In this document: positions 46,177 through 57,218 of the stretch, piece after piece
Numbering within the stretch: position 1 is the first letter of the stretch
How the letters are laid out: each line of letters begins with the position of its first letter
DNA from: Halomonas smyrnensis AAD6
GTDB lineage: Bacteria; Pseudomonadota; Gammaproteobacteria; Pseudomonadales; Halomonadaceae
Length of the DNA stretch: 64,000 nt
Reading direction: 5' to 3'
Assembly: GCF_000265245.1 (NCBI RefSeq)
Contig: NZ_AJKS02000002.1
Span: forward strand, 334,337 to 398,336
The notes under the pieces: generated by a model
What the model was told of the DNA's origin: nothing
Seen by the model: only the letters and a program-made list of their open reading frames with translations
Databases searched by the model: none
Translations under genes and position numbers: made by a program

Positions 46177-47079
46177 TCACGGGGACTGACAGGCGTCACG
46201 AAACCACTGCTTCAACCAGGCCACCAGGGCCTCCAGCCGCTGGGGACGATAGCGATCTCTCGCCATCAGGGCATGCATGCCGGAGGACGGCGGCATGTAA
46301 TCGTCCAGGGCGCTCTCCAGGACTCCCTCATCGAGAGCCGCACGAATATCAGCAGACGACTTGAGAATCACGCCCGCGCCTTCCATGGCCCAGCGCCTCA
46401 ACAGCGTCCCGGAGTTGGCCCTGAGTGAGCCGGCAACCGGCACGCTCAAAGCCTTGCCGCCCTCCTGGAAGTGCCACGGGGTCTGCGGCTCCCCGTCTCG
46501 CGTCAGTACCAGACAGTCGTGCGCACGCAGTTCCCGCGGGTGCATCGGGCGACCGCGGCGCGCCCAGTAGTCTGGCGATGCCACGACCCGACGCTCGTCG
46601 TCGGCGAGCGGCACACCGATCAACGCACTATCGGTCAACGGGCCGACCCTGATGGCCAGATCGATCCCCCGACCGACGCCTCTCGATAGACCATCGCTGA
46701 GGTGCAATTCCAGCGAGACACGCGGATGGCGACGCTGGAAAGCGAGCAAGGCCGGAGCGATCCGTCGTTCACCCAAATCATGGGGAGCGGTCACCACCAG
46801 ATCTCCGGACAGCGCGGCCTGGCGACGATGCATGCGATCCTCGGCCTGCTCCATGGCCGAAACGGCCTGCCGGCATCCCTGGAGGAAGGCCGCGCCCTCC
46901 TCGGTCAGCGACAGTACGCGCGTGGTTCGATTGAGCAGCGTGACGCCAAGACGATGTTCGAGGCGCTTTAATCGGTAGCTCGCCGACGATAGTGCCATGC
47001 CCTGCTGATGCGCGGCCGCCGACAGGCTGCCTGACTCTATGGTGGCAATGAAGAGTCGGTAGGTAAGAAGCTCGTCCAT
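46177..47079 (-). CDS. LysR family transcriptional regulator
   Basis: A 300-residue LysR regulator with an N-terminal winged helix (about 3-62; FIATIESGSLSAAAHQQGMALSSASYRLKRLEHRLGV) and a C-terminal periplasmic-binding-like domain that would sense an unknown ligand. The block RPMHPRELRAHDCLVLTRDGEPQTPWHF is typical of the CrgA/DmlR-like subgroup. Start at 47079 (MDELLTYRLF) is chosen; an upstream extension would run through the operator region. Divergent from the SDR gene at 47184, so it probably regulates that gene and the PRISE reductase. Accessory by context: it splits the usual glyS-gmhB neighbourhood. Confidence 0.9.
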   Translation of the reverse strand: MDELLTYRLFIATIESGSLSAAAHQQGMALSSASYRLKRLEHRLGVTLLNRTTRVLSLTEEGAAFLQGCRQAVSAMEQAEDRMHRRQAALSGDLVVTAPHDLGERRIAPALLAFQRRHPRVSLELHLSDGLSRGVGRGIDLAIRVGPLTDSALIGVPLADDERRVVASPDYWARRGRPMHPRELRAHDCLVLTRDGEPQTPWHFQEGGKALSVPVAGSLRANSGTLLRRWAMEGAGVILKSSADIRAALDEGVLESALDDYMPPSSGMHALMARDRYRPQRLEALVAWLKQWFRDACQSP

Positions 47080-47130
47080 TATTCGACAATATTGAAGAGT
47101 GGTTTCGTCATACAAGTGTATATTGAATTC
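47080..47130. promoter_or_regulatory. Divergent control region, lysR / SDR
   Basis: The 104-base gap holds two short dyads: CAATATTG within TTCGACAATATTGAA (47082-47096), which has the T-N11-A form of LysR boxes, and ATACAAGTGTAT (47110-47121). It is AT-rich compared with the neighbours. Exact promoter hexamers could not be fixed. Confidence 0.45.
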
Positions 47131-47183
47131 TCTACCGCGGTGAGGATGAATGCACATGCTACGCACGCGGAGGAGACGGACGC

Positions 47184-47903
47184 ATGAAACGCTTCGATCA
47201 ACAAACCCTCTTCATCGTCGGCGGCGGCTCCGGCATGGGCGCCGAGCTGGCCCGCCAGGCCAGCGCCCAGGGCGCGCGTATCGCCCTCGCGGGCCGTCGC
47301 CGCGAACGCCTGGACACCGTGGCGGCCTCCCTCGACGGCCCCGTCAGCGTTCACCCGCTGGACATCAGTCGGCGCGAATCGCTCGAGGCGGCATTGGACG
47401 AGGTCGGCCAGGTCGATCATATCGTCAGCACGGCCGCGGACCTCACCTTCAAACCGTTCATCGAGCTCACCGACGAGGATATCCAGCGCACCCTGGACAG
47501 CAAGATCTGGGCCTCGATCCAGCTCGGACGCGCCGCCCATCACTATCTGGCACCCAAGGGCAGCCTGTTGTTCTACTCCGGCGTGGCGGCCTACCGTCCG
47601 GCACCGGGAGCCAGCCTGGTCTCGTCCGCCAATCACTGGCTCGAAGGCATCATGAACGGACTGGCGGTCGAGCTCGCGCCGCGTCGAGTGAACGTCATTT
47701 TTCCTGGGGTGGTGGACTCCGCCACCTGGGACGGCATGGACGAATCCGCACGCCAGACGATGTTTGACGAGACGCCCAGGAGCCTGCCGGTGGGGCGTAT
47801 CGGCCAGGTACAGGATCTGGCCACCGCGGGCCTCGCGATCCTCGAGAACGGCTATATCGACGCCCAGGTACTACACGTCGACGGCGGTGGTCGTATCGCC
47901 TGA
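47184..47903 (+). CDS. SDR family oxidoreductase lacking the Tyr-Lys pair
   Basis: A 239-residue classical-size short-chain dehydrogenase. The cofactor loop VGGGSGMGAELARQA and the C-terminal VLHVDGGGRIA are normal, and a Ser is present in LLFYSGVAAY. Where YxxxK is expected the sequence reads VSSANHWLEGIMNGLAVELAP, with no Tyr and Asn in place of Lys. I know similar divergent SDRs that keep the fold but lack these residues, so it may still bind NAD(P) or act through another mechanism. Substrate unknown. Transcribed away from the LysR gene; the PRISE reductase follows 49 bases later. Confidence 0.85.
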   Translation: MKRFDQQTLFIVGGGSGMGAELARQASAQGARIALAGRRRERLDTVAASLDGPVSVHPLDISRRESLEAALDEVGQVDHIVSTAADLTFKPFIELTDEDIQRTLDSKIWASIQLGRAAHHYLAPKGSLLFYSGVAAYRPAPGASLVSSANHWLEGIMNGLAVELAPRRVNVIFPGVVDSATWDGMDESARQTMFDETPRSLPVGRIGQVQDLATAGLAILENGYIDAQVLHVDGGGRIA

Positions 47904-47952
47904 TCGACGACGCATCATCCTCGCCCCTCCCCTTACCCAACATGGAGGCCCC

Positions 47953-49005
47953 ATGAGCCAGCCCATCAAGGCCCTGATCGCCGGTGCCAGCGGCATCATC
48001 GGTCACGGCGTGCACCGCGCCCTCGATACGCCACACAACGTGGTTAGGGGGCTGGCACGCCATCCCATCGACGGCATGGACACCCTGTGCGTCGACCTCA
48101 CCGATCCCGAGGCCACTCGCCGGGTGATCGCCGAGCAGGCCGCCGACACCACCCACCTGTTCTATGCGGCCCTGTCACCGGACGATGACCTCGCCGTGGA
48201 AGCGCAACGCAACGCGGCGATGCTCGAGAATCTGCTGGATGCCCTGGAGGTAGCCGAAGCGCCACTCGAACGGGTCGTCATCTACCAGGGGTTCAAGATC
48301 TACGGCATCCATTTGGGCGCCAAGGTACCGACGCCCGCTCGCGAGGACGACCCCAGTCATCTGCCGCCCAACCTGTATCAGGCTCAGGAGGCCATCCTGA
48401 CGGAACGCGCCCGCAGCGCCCGCTGGGATCATGTCGTGCTGCGCCCCGACCTGATGATCGATGGCAACGTCCATGGCAACCCCATGAACATCGCCGTCGT
48501 CATCGGTGTCTTCGCGGCGCTGTCGCGTGAGCTGGGCGTGCCGATGCGCTATCCCGGTACCGAGGCCGCCTATCGCGTACTGATGCAGTTCACCGATGCC
48601 GACCTGCTCGGCGAGGCCAGCGCCTGGGCGGCGACCGCCGAGGGCATCGCCGGCGAGGCCTTCAACATTACCAACGGTGACGTCTTCCGCTGGGAACGGC
48701 TGTGGCCGGAAGCCGCCGAGCACCTGGGGTTGGAAAGCGCCTCTCCCGTGCCGATTCCGCTCACGCAGCACATGGCCGACAAGCAGCCGGTCTGGGAGCG
48801 CATCGCCAGGCGTCACGATCTGGTCGAAGAGCGGTTAGATCGACTGGTCGGCTGGGGCTTCGGTGACTTCATCTTCCGTACCGAGTGTGACGTCATCTCC
48901 GACGTCAACAAGATCTACCGGTACGGCTTCACCCCCCGCTGCGACTCCCATGAGCGGCTCCTTCATGCCCTGGATCGTCTGCGGGAACGACGCGTCATTC
49001 CTTGA
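47953..49005 (+). CDS. PRISE-type NAD(P)-dependent reductase (SDR, atypical)
   Basis: A 350-residue SDR of the progesterone 5-beta-reductase/iridoid synthase-like (PRISE) group, which reduce activated C=C bonds of enones. N-terminal cofactor loop AGASGIIGHGVHRAL. The family-specific features are YQGFKIYGIHLG (Lys of the active site), PNLYQAQEAIL (Tyr), LRPDLMIDGNVHGNPMNIAVVIGVFAALSRE and the highly typical AFNITNGDVFRWERLW. Start at 47953 has GGAGG five bases upstream. Together with the SDR and LysR it probably forms a small inducible detoxification or catabolic module; the natural substrate is unknown. Confidence 0.85.
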   Translation: MSQPIKALIAGASGIIGHGVHRALDTPHNVVRGLARHPIDGMDTLCVDLTDPEATRRVIAEQAADTTHLFYAALSPDDDLAVEAQRNAAMLENLLDALEVAEAPLERVVIYQGFKIYGIHLGAKVPTPAREDDPSHLPPNLYQAQEAILTERARSARWDHVVLRPDLMIDGNVHGNPMNIAVVIGVFAALSRELGVPMRYPGTEAAYRVLMQFTDADLLGEASAWAATAEGIAGEAFNITNGDVFRWERLWPEAAEHLGLESASPVPIPLTQHMADKQPVWERIARRHDLVEERLDRLVGWGFGDFIFRTECDVISDVNKIYRYGFTPRCDSHERLLHALDRLRERRVIP

Positions 49006-49084
49006 ATCGCCCGTCGCCGGTCACCGGGCCGATTGACGCCGCACCAAGTCGAGCGTCGGGCGCCACCCGACGCTTGGCATCTTC

Positions 49085-49100
49085 TGTTTCACATGAAACA
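49085..49100. other. parS-like site 3
   Basis: TGTTTCACATGAAACA, one base from the ParB consensus, upstream of gmhB. Confidence 0.75.
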
Positions 49101-49135
49101 CTTCCGTGACCGTTCCCATTCTGCCCGGAGCCGTC

Positions 49136-49714
49136 ATGCCGTGTGACGAGGCGCCTGCCGCCCAGCTAGTCATCCTCGACCGGGATGGCGTGATCAATCG
49201 GGATTCCGACGACTACGTGAAGTCGCTCGACGAGTTCCTGCCCTACCCTCAGGCCATCGACGCCATCGCCCGCCTGTCGAAGGCCGGCTGGACGGTGGCC
49301 GTGGCCACCAACCAGTCGGGGATCGCCCGTGGCTACTACGACGAGGCAACGCTGGCGGCGATGCATGAGCGGCTGAAGGCGCTCGTCGCCGCGGCCGGCG
49401 GCGAGATTGCCCACATCGTTCACTGTCCGCATGGCCCCGACGATGACTGCGACTGCCGCAAGCCACTGCCCGGGCTGCTCGAGCGGCTGGGGGCCGCTCT
49501 CGAACTCGAGAGCCTCACGGGCAGCTGGATGGTCGGCGACAGCCTGCGCGATCTGGAAGCCGGCGAAGCGGTCGGCTGCCGAGCGGTGCTGGTACGCACC
49601 GGCAAGGGCGAACGGACCCTGGCCAGGCATCCCGAGCGCGCGAGTGACGATCGGACACGGGTGTTCGACGACCTGGCAGCCTTCGTCAACTGGCTGCTCG
49701 AACGACAGCCGTAA
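49136..49714 (+). CDS. gmhB: D-glycero-beta-D-manno-heptose-1,7-bisphosphate 7-phosphatase
   Basis: HAD-family phosphatase of the ADP-heptose pathway, 192 residues. HAD motifs: VILDRDGVINRDSDDYVKS (nucleophile Asp), VATNQSGIARG, and MVGDSLRDLEAG. The zinc-binding insert CPHGPDDDCDCRKP is diagnostic of GmhB. ATG 49136 follows CGGAG; a GTG at 49106 is also in frame. Position between glyS and gyrB is close to that in Pseudomonas, where an acyltransferase gene also sits here but is absent in this window. Confidence 0.95.
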   Translation: MPCDEAPAAQLVILDRDGVINRDSDDYVKSLDEFLPYPQAIDAIARLSKAGWTVAVATNQSGIARGYYDEATLAAMHERLKALVAAAGGEIAHIVHCPHGPDDDCDCRKPLPGLLERLGAALELESLTGSWMVGDSLRDLEAGEAVGCRAVLVRTGKGERTLARHPERASDDRTRVFDDLAAFVNWLLERQP

Positions 49715-49747
49715 GCTGCCAGTCGGCAGACGGGAATCACCCACAGC

Positions 49748-49788
49748 AAAAAGAAAACCCCGAAGGCTTAACCTTCGGGGTTTTCTTG
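49748..49788. terminator. Bidirectional terminator gmhB / gyrB
   Basis: AAGAAAACCCCGAAGG, a five-base loop, then CCTTCGGGGTTTTCTT (49751-49787): a perfect 16-pair palindrome with A and T ends between convergent gmhB and gyrB. Confidence 0.9.
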
Positions 49789-49804
49789 TGCGCGGCGCCA
49801 GCGA

Positions 49805-49820
49805 TGTTTCACGTGAAACA
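49805..49820. other. parS site 4, perfect
   Basis: TGTTTCACGTGAAACA, the exact ParB consensus, 12 bases past the gyrB stop codon. Confidence 0.92.
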
Positions 49821-49832
49821 TCGTGCCGGGGA

Positions 49833-52256
<2,424 letters not shown>

Positions 52257-52264
52257 CTACTCCG

Positions 52265-53380
52265 TCATGAAGTCTGTCTGTCCGTTGGCAGCAGCTGCCC
52301 CTGCCCCGATTCGGTGCGTTTCACGTGAAACATCGCCACCGGCGTCTGCGCGCTCCACGCGCCGTCCAGCGCCTCCGGGTCGACACTGGTGATGAATGCC
52401 TGGCAGCGCATCCGTTCCAGCCAGGTGCAGAAGACTCGGCGGTGCGCTTCGTCCAGTTCGGCGGGAAGGTCGTCGATCAGATAGACGCAGGACTGGCCCG
52501 TGGCCTGCTCCAGCAGACGCCCCTGGGCCAGCTTCAGGGCACTCACCACCAGCTTCTGCTGGCCCCGTGAGAGCACCTCCACGGCCGGCCGCCGGTCGAG
52601 GCGAATGCCCAGGTCGGCCCGCTGCGGCCCCTGCTGCGTGAATCCCATCTGGCGATCGGTGTCCCGCCCCTGCTGCAGCACCTCGGCCAGGGAGCGCTTG
52701 CGGTCCCAGCCCCGCGAATAGCGCAGGGTCAGGCCCGGCAGCTCGATCAACCCGGCCAGGGTCTCGCTGAACACCGGCTGGAAGTCCGCCATCCAGTCGC
52801 GACGCAGGGCGTCCAGTCGTTCGCCCCACAGCACCAGTTCCTGCTCCCAGGCATCCAGTGAAGCATCGTGCATTCTACCATGCCTGAGCAGGGCATTCCG
52901 ATGCTTGAGGGCCCGACGATAGCGCCGCCAGGCGTCGAGGAAATCGTGTTTCACGTGAAACACGCCCCAGTCGAGGAACTCGCGGCGGCCGGCCGGCGAG
53001 CCCTCGAGCAGGCGGAAGGCGTCGGGATTGATCAGCTGCAGCGGCAGCACCTCGACCAGCCCCGAGAGGCGGTCCAGGCGCTCGCCGCCGAGACGCAGCT
53101 CGAGCTCCTCGGCGTCGCGGCGGCGGCGCACGCCGAGCGGAACGGGCGGGTCGCCCACCAGGCGACCGTGGAGAGTCAGGCTCTCGGCATCGTGGGCGAT
53201 GGCGTTGGGCAGGCGGCGCGTGCGGAACGAACGCCCCATGCCCAGCACGTGGATGCCCTCGAGCAGGCTGGTCTTGCCGCTGCCGTTGGCGCCCGTGAAG
53301 AGATTGATGCCCGGGCCGGGCGCGAGCTCCAGGGCCTGCAGGTTGCGCAGGCCCTGGAAGGAGAGACGATCGAGGGGCAT
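52265..53380 (-). CDS. recF: DNA replication/repair protein RecF
   Basis: SMC-like ATPase that helps load RecA at gaps. The 371 residues contain LSFQGLRNLQALELAPGPG at the start, the Walker A motif GANGSGKTSLLEGI (about 30-43), and the C-terminal signature block VLSRGQQKLVVSALKLAQG followed by LIDDLPAELDEAHR. Two parS sites lie inside the coding sequence and encode Phe-His-Val-Lys at about residues 140-144 and 350-354. Four bases separate it from the dnaN stop side, so translation is coupled. Confidence 0.97.
   Translation of the reverse strand: MPLDRLSFQGLRNLQALELAPGPGINLFTGANGSGKTSLLEGIHVLGMGRSFRTRRLPNAIAHDAESLTLHGRLVGDPPVPLGVRRRRDAEELELRLGGERLDRLSGLVEVLPLQLINPDAFRLLEGSPAGRREFLDWGVFHVKHDFLDAWRRYRRALKHRNALLRHGRMHDASLDAWEQELVLWGERLDALRRDWMADFQPVFSETLAGLIELPGLTLRYSRGWDRKRSLAEVLQQGRDTDRQMGFTQQGPQRADLGIRLDRRPAVEVLSRGQQKLVVSALKLAQGRLLEQATGQSCVYLIDDLPAELDEAHRRVFCTWLERMRCQAFITSVDPEALDGAWSAQTPVAMFHVKRTESGQGQLLPTDRQTS
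52317..52332. other. parS-like site 5, inside recF
   Basis: CGTTTCACGTGAAACA, one base from consensus, in the last 25 codons of recF. Confidence 0.85.
52947..52962. other. parS site 6, perfect, inside recF
   Basis: TGTTTCACGTGAAACA, the exact ParB consensus, in the middle of recF. Confidence 0.92.
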
Positions 53381-53384
53381 TCCG

Positions 53385-54488
53385 TCAGAGGCGCATGGGC
53401 ATGACGACGTAGAGGGCGTCGCCGCCGCCCGTCTCTTCCATCAGCGCACTGCTGTTGGGATCGGCCAGGGTCATCTGCACCCGCTCCTGGTCGAGCACGT
53501 TGAGCACGTCCACCAGATAGCCGACGTTGAAACCGATCTCCATGGCCGGCCCGGCGTATTCGATGGCCACGTTCTCCTCGGCCTCTTCCTGCTCGGGATT
53601 GTTGGCCATGACCCGCAGGTTGCCCTCCTCCAGGTTGAGGCGCACGCCGCGGTACTTCTCGTTGGAGAGGATGGCGGTACGCGACAGGACCTGACGCAGC
53701 TCGGAGCGCTCGGCGATGAACACCTTGTCGCCGTTGCGCGGCACCACCCGCTCGTAGTCGGGGAACTTGCCGTCCACCAGCTTGGAGGTGAAGGTGAAGT
53801 CGCCGGTGTGGGCGCGGATGTGGGTAGCGCCGAGGGTCAGGCTGACCGGCTCGTCGCTGTCGTCGAGCAGGCGCACCAGCTCGAGGATGCCCTTGCGCGG
53901 CACGATCAGCTTCTGTGACGGCTCGACCTGGATCTCGGCCGGACGCGAGCAGACCGCCAGGCGGTGGCCGTCGGTGGACACCGCGCGCACCAGGTTGCTG
54001 GCGAACTCCAGCAGCATGCCGTTGAGATAGTAGCGCACGTCCTGCTGCGCCATGGCGAAGGAGGTGGAGTCGATGAGGTGCTTGAGGGTGCCGCGGGGCA
54101 GGCTCAGCTCGACGCTGCTCTGGCCGTCCTCGATGCTCGGGAATTCGGCCACCGGCAGGGTCGAAAGCGTGAAACGCGAGCGGCCGCTGCGCAGCACCGC
54201 CCGCCCCTCTTCCAGCGACAGCTGAATCTCGGACTGGTCGGGCAGCGACTTGCAGATGTCCATCAGCTTGCGCGCCGGCACGGTGATGCCGCCCGGCTGT
54301 TCGACCTGGCTGGCCACGGTGCGCCCGATCAGCTCGACCTCGAGGTCGGTGCCGGTCAGCGAGACCTGGTCCTGCTCGACCTGAATCAGCACGTTGGACA
54401 GCACCGGCAGGGTCTGACGACGCTCCACCACGCCGGCGACCAGCGCCAGCGGGCGCAGCAGCGCTTCACGGGAGATGGAAAATTTCAT
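53385..54488 (-). CDS. dnaN: DNA polymerase III beta subunit (sliding clamp)
   Basis: Ring-shaped processivity clamp, 367 residues in three repeated domains. MKFSISREALLRPLALVAGVVERRQTLPVLSNVLIQV is the typical start; the C-terminus ends LYVVMPMRL, the usual P-M-R-L ending at the peptide-binding pocket. A 70-base gap separates it from dnaA. Assignment is secure. Confidence 0.98.
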   Translation of the reverse strand: MKFSISREALLRPLALVAGVVERRQTLPVLSNVLIQVEQDQVSLTGTDLEVELIGRTVASQVEQPGGITVPARKLMDICKSLPDQSEIQLSLEEGRAVLRSGRSRFTLSTLPVAEFPSIEDGQSSVELSLPRGTLKHLIDSTSFAMAQQDVRYYLNGMLLEFASNLVRAVSTDGHRLAVCSRPAEIQVEPSQKLIVPRKGILELVRLLDDSDEPVSLTLGATHIRAHTGDFTFTSKLVDGKFPDYERVVPRNGDKVFIAERSELRQVLSRTAILSNEKYRGVRLNLEEGNLRVMANNPEQEEAEENVAIEYAGPAMEIGFNVGYLVDVLNVLDQERVQMTLADPNSSALMEETGGGDALYVVMPMRL

Positions 54489-54558
54489 GTCGACTCCACT
54501 TCTCTTGTCCTGGAGGGATGGGGGCCGGCGCCGCGCCCGGCCCTTCGCATTCGGGCAA

Positions 54559-56025
54559 TCAGCTGGTCAGCAGACGCAGCAGATTCTTGTAGTCCTCGCG
54601 GATGTCCGCGTTCTCTTCCTGAAGCGCCTGCACCTTGCGGCAGGCGTGCAGCACGGTGGTGTGGTCGCGTCCGCCGAAGGCGTCGCCGATCTCCGGCAGG
54701 CTGTGGTTGGTCAGCTCCTTGGCCAGCGCCATGGCGACCTGGCGGGGGCGAGCCACCGAGCGCGAGCGCCGCTTGGAGAGCAGATCGGCGAGCTTGATCT
54801 TGTAGTACTCGGCGACGGTGCGCTGGATGTTGTCGACCCCGACCTGCTTGTCCTGCAGGGCCAGCAGGTCCTTGAGCGATTCGCGGATGAAGTCCTGGGT
54901 GATCGGCCGCCCCATGAAGTGGGAATCGGCGATGACCTTCTTCAGGGCGCCCTCCAGCTCGCGGACGTTGGAGCGGATCTTCTGGGCGATGAAGAAGGCG
55001 GCGTCATGGGGCAGATCGACCTTGGCCTGGTCGGCCTTCTTCATCAGGATCGCCACCCGGGTCTCGAGCTCCGGCGGCTCGATGGCCACCGTCAGCCCCC
55101 AGCCGAAGCGCGACTTGAGGCGCTCCTCCACCCCGCTGATCTCCTTGGGATAGCGATCCGAGGTCAGGATCATCTGCTGGCCACCCTCGAGCAGGGCATT
55201 GAAGGTGTGGAAGAACTCCTCCTGGGAGCGCTCCTTGCCGGCGAAGAACTGGATGTCATCGATCAGCAGCGCATCGACGCTGCGGTAGAAGCGCTTGAAG
55301 TCGTTGATGGCGTTGAGCTGCAGCGCCTTGACCATGTCGGCGACGAAGCGCTCGGAGTGCAGGTAGACGACCCGCGCGTTCTCGCGCCGCCCGGCCAGGG
55401 CGTTGCCGACGGCATGCATCAGGTGGGTCTTACCGAGGCCGACGCCGCCATAGAGGAACAGCGGGTTGTAGGCGCCACCGGGATTCTCCGAGACCTGACG
55501 GGAAGCGGCCCGGGCCAGCTGGTTGGACTTGCCCTCGACGAAGGTCTCGAAGGTAAAGCTCGGGTTCAGGCCGCTGTTGTGCTTGAGGCTGCCTTCCACC
55601 TGCACCTGGCGCTCGCTGCCGGGCCGGCGGGGCACGTCGCCGCCCTCGTCACGCAGCTGGTCGATCTCGCTCTCGTCGGCCACGTCGCCGCGCGGCGGGG
55701 TCTGTACCGCCGGGGCCCGAGGCGCGGCGGAGACGGGGTCGCCCAGTTCGCGGGTCTGCGGGGCCGGCGACGCCACGCGCCGACTGCCCACGGTCACCAC
55801 CACCTTGGGCGGCTTGGCCGGCGACAGTTCACGCATGAGCTCGCTGATGCGCTTGGCGAACTTGTCGCTGACCCAGTCGCGCACGAAGCGGTTGGGTGCC
55901 AGCAGACGCAGCTGGTTGGCCTCACCTTCCTCCGCCTGCAAGGGGCGAATCCAGGTGTTGAACTGCTGAGAACTCAGTTCGTCCTGCAGGGTATCCAGAC
56001 ATTGTTGCCAGAGAGCGAGCGACAC
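54559..56025 (-). CDS. dnaA: Chromosomal replication initiator DnaA
   Basis: AAA+ initiator that binds DnaA boxes and melts oriC. The 488 residues have domain I (about 1-85; [21 protein letters not shown]), a variable linker (about 90-150), the AAA+ core with Walker [17 protein letters not shown] and Walker [14 protein letters not shown], and domain IV with the DnaA signature [15 protein letters not shown]. It starts at GTG 56025, with GAGG six bases upstream. A probable promoter (TGGATA - 17 - TACAAT on the - strand) overlaps a DnaA box, which suggests autoregulation. Confidence 0.98.
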   Translation of the reverse strand: MSLALWQQCLDTLQDELSSQQFNTWIRPLQAEEGEANQLRLLAPNRFVRDWVSDKFAKRISELMRELSPAKPPKVVVTVGSRRVASPAPQTRELGDPVSAAPRAPAVQTPPRGDVADESEIDQLRDEGGDVPRRPGSERQVQVEGSLKHNSGLNPSFTFETFVEGKSNQLARAASRQVSENPGGAYNPLFLYGGVGLGKTHLMHAVGNALAGRRENARVVYLHSERFVADMVKALQLNAINDFKRFYRSVDALLIDDIQFFAGKERSQEEFFHTFNALLEGGQQMILTSDRYPKEISGVEERLKSRFGWGLTVAIEPPELETRVAILMKKADQAKVDLPHDAAFFIAQKIRSNVRELEGALKKVIADSHFMGRPITQDFIRESLKDLLALQDKQVGVDNIQRTVAEYYKIKLADLLSKRRSRSVARPRQVAMALAKELTNHSLPEIGDAFGGRDHTTVLHACRKVQALQEENADIREDYKNLLRLLTS

Positions 56026-56059
56026 GCGACCTCACCATTCGGTTGAAGAACGACCGGAC

Positions 56060-56088
56060 ATTGTATCGCGCCACCGCCGGGTTATCCA
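56060..56088 (-). promoter_or_regulatory. Candidate dnaA promoter overlapping a DnaA box
   Basis: On the - strand TGGATA (56083-56088), 17 bases, then TACAAT (56060-56065), 35 bases from the dnaA start codon. The -35 is part of the exact DnaA box at 56082-56090. Confidence 0.5.
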
Positions 56089-56415
56089 CATGGATGACCG
56101 CTGCGGACAACGCTGTGGAAAACCTGCCCGGGGAAACGGGAGGAAGCTGGGCGGAATCTGGGCACCATCCCGGTCCTGTGGATGAGTGGCATATCCATGC
56201 ACCGCTCGTCCACCGCCTGTCTCGACCTTCCCAAGAGGCTATCCACACGATTGTGATAACGCCAAGAATCTGATGTGGAAAAGGTTGTCCCGGTTATCCA
56301 CAGAAACCTTCCCCATCAATAATCACAGGGTGTAATAGAAAACCAATACTAGTAATGGTAGTGGATTCGCCATCGACGGGGAGAGAACGCCCCGGCGAAA
56401 AGTCGCAAGGAAAAA

Positions 56416-56444
56416 TTGCGCCCGAGGCCCGATATCACTACAAT
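56416..56444 (+). promoter_or_regulatory. Promoter of rpmH
   Basis: TTGCGC (56416-56421), a 17-base spacer and TACAAT (56439-56444), about 97 bases before the rpmH start. Confidence 0.6.
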
Positions 56445-56540
56445 TTCCGGTCCTGAGCCGAATCTACCCGGATTCCCCACCGGAACCCGGGCGCCTCTAT
56501 TCGCCGATTTGTTCCAAAAACCACGTGGGAATAACGAGTT

Positions 56541-56675
56541 ATGAAACGCACATTTCAACCCAGCGTTCTCAAGCGCAAGCGCGCGCATGGCTTCCGTGCT
56601 CGCATGGCCACCAAAAACGGTCGTGCCGTCCTGGCGCGTCGTCGCGCCAAGGGCCGCAAGCGCCTGAGCGCCTGA
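56541..56675 (+). CDS. rpmH: Ribosomal protein bL34
   Basis: The 44-residue, strongly basic large-subunit protein L34. It begins [19 protein letters not shown] and continues with [24 protein letters not shown], matching the family along its whole length. rnpA follows 13 bases later, the universal order. Confidence 0.98.
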   Translation: MKRTFQPSVLKRKRAHGFRARMATKNGRAVLARRRAKGRKRLSA

Positions 56676-56688
56676 TCGCGGACCTCCC

Positions 56689-57084
56689 GTGTCCAGTCAG
56701 GGCTTTCCCCGGCAGCTGCGCCTGCTGACTGCCGGGGACTACCGACGCGTCTTCGACAGCGCTGCCTTCAAGGTCCATGGCAAGGGATTGATGGCCTTGG
56801 CCTCCCCCAATGATCTGGGGCATCCCCGCCTCGGACTGATCTTCAGCAAGAAGAACGTGCGTCGGGCCGTCGACCGCAACCGCCTCAAGCGCATCGCGCG
56901 CGACTCCATTCGTCTTCGCCAACACCGACTTCCCCCTGTGGATATCGTGCTGCTCGCCCGACGCGGCGTTCAGGATCTGGACAACGCTACCGTCCACCGC
57001 CAGCTGCACGGCATGTGGAAGCGTCTGGAACGCGAAGCGAACAAGGCGACCGCCGGCGACGCATCTGCGGCAGAGCGTCGATGA
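56689..57084 (+). CDS. rnpA: Ribonuclease P protein component
   Basis: Protein subunit of RNase P, which matures tRNA 5' ends; 131 residues. The core contains LRLLTAGDYRRVFDSAAF, LGLIFSKKNVRRAVDRNRLKRIARDSIR (the RNR motif that binds RNA) and VDIVLLARRGVQDLDN. Starts at GTG 56689. The stop forms an ATGA with a following ATG, but that frame closes after 17 codons and does not encode YidD, which normally comes next. Confidence 0.96.
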   Translation: MSSQGFPRQLRLLTAGDYRRVFDSAAFKVHGKGLMALASPNDLGHPRLGLIFSKKNVRRAVDRNRLKRIARDSIRLRQHRLPPVDIVLLARRGVQDLDNATVHRQLHGMWKRLEREANKATAGDASAAERR

Positions 57085-57199
57085 CGCTCCCTGCCCGTCG
57101 CTGTTGGCACCGCCCGGAGCCTGCATCCGCGTGATCACGCCAGACGCCATCCCGCTTGACCTCGTCGCGTTCCCAAGGGACGCTCTGCGAGCCAACGCT

Positions 57200-57218
57200 A
57201 GCCTGCCCCCGGCAGGCT
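57200..57218 (+). terminator. Short perfect hairpin between rnpA and yidC
   Basis: AGCCTGCC-CCC-GGCAGGCT: eight pairs with a three-base loop, followed only by TT. May weakly terminate or stabilise rpmH-rnpA mRNA. No gene is supported in 57085-57288. Confidence 0.4.

Larger units (their letters stand above)
56026..56540. other. oriC: Replication origin oriC
   Basis: A 515-base non-coding gap between dnaA and rpmH, the usual oriC position in Pseudomonas-like genomes. DnaA boxes: TTATCCACA at 56082-56090 and 56294-56302 (both exact); CTATCCACA at 56239-56247; reverse-strand TGTGGAAAA at 56114-56122 and 56274-56282; TGTGGATGA at 56177-56185. An AT-rich stretch at about 56310-56365 (ATCAATAATCACAGGG and on) is the likely unwinding element. 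Genes on both sides point away from it. Confidence 0.9.

Noticed and set aside
56512..56530. CCACGTGG near rpmH as a seventh parS site
   Set aside because: Only the central CACGTG is shared; the flanking TGTTT/AAACA arms are absent.
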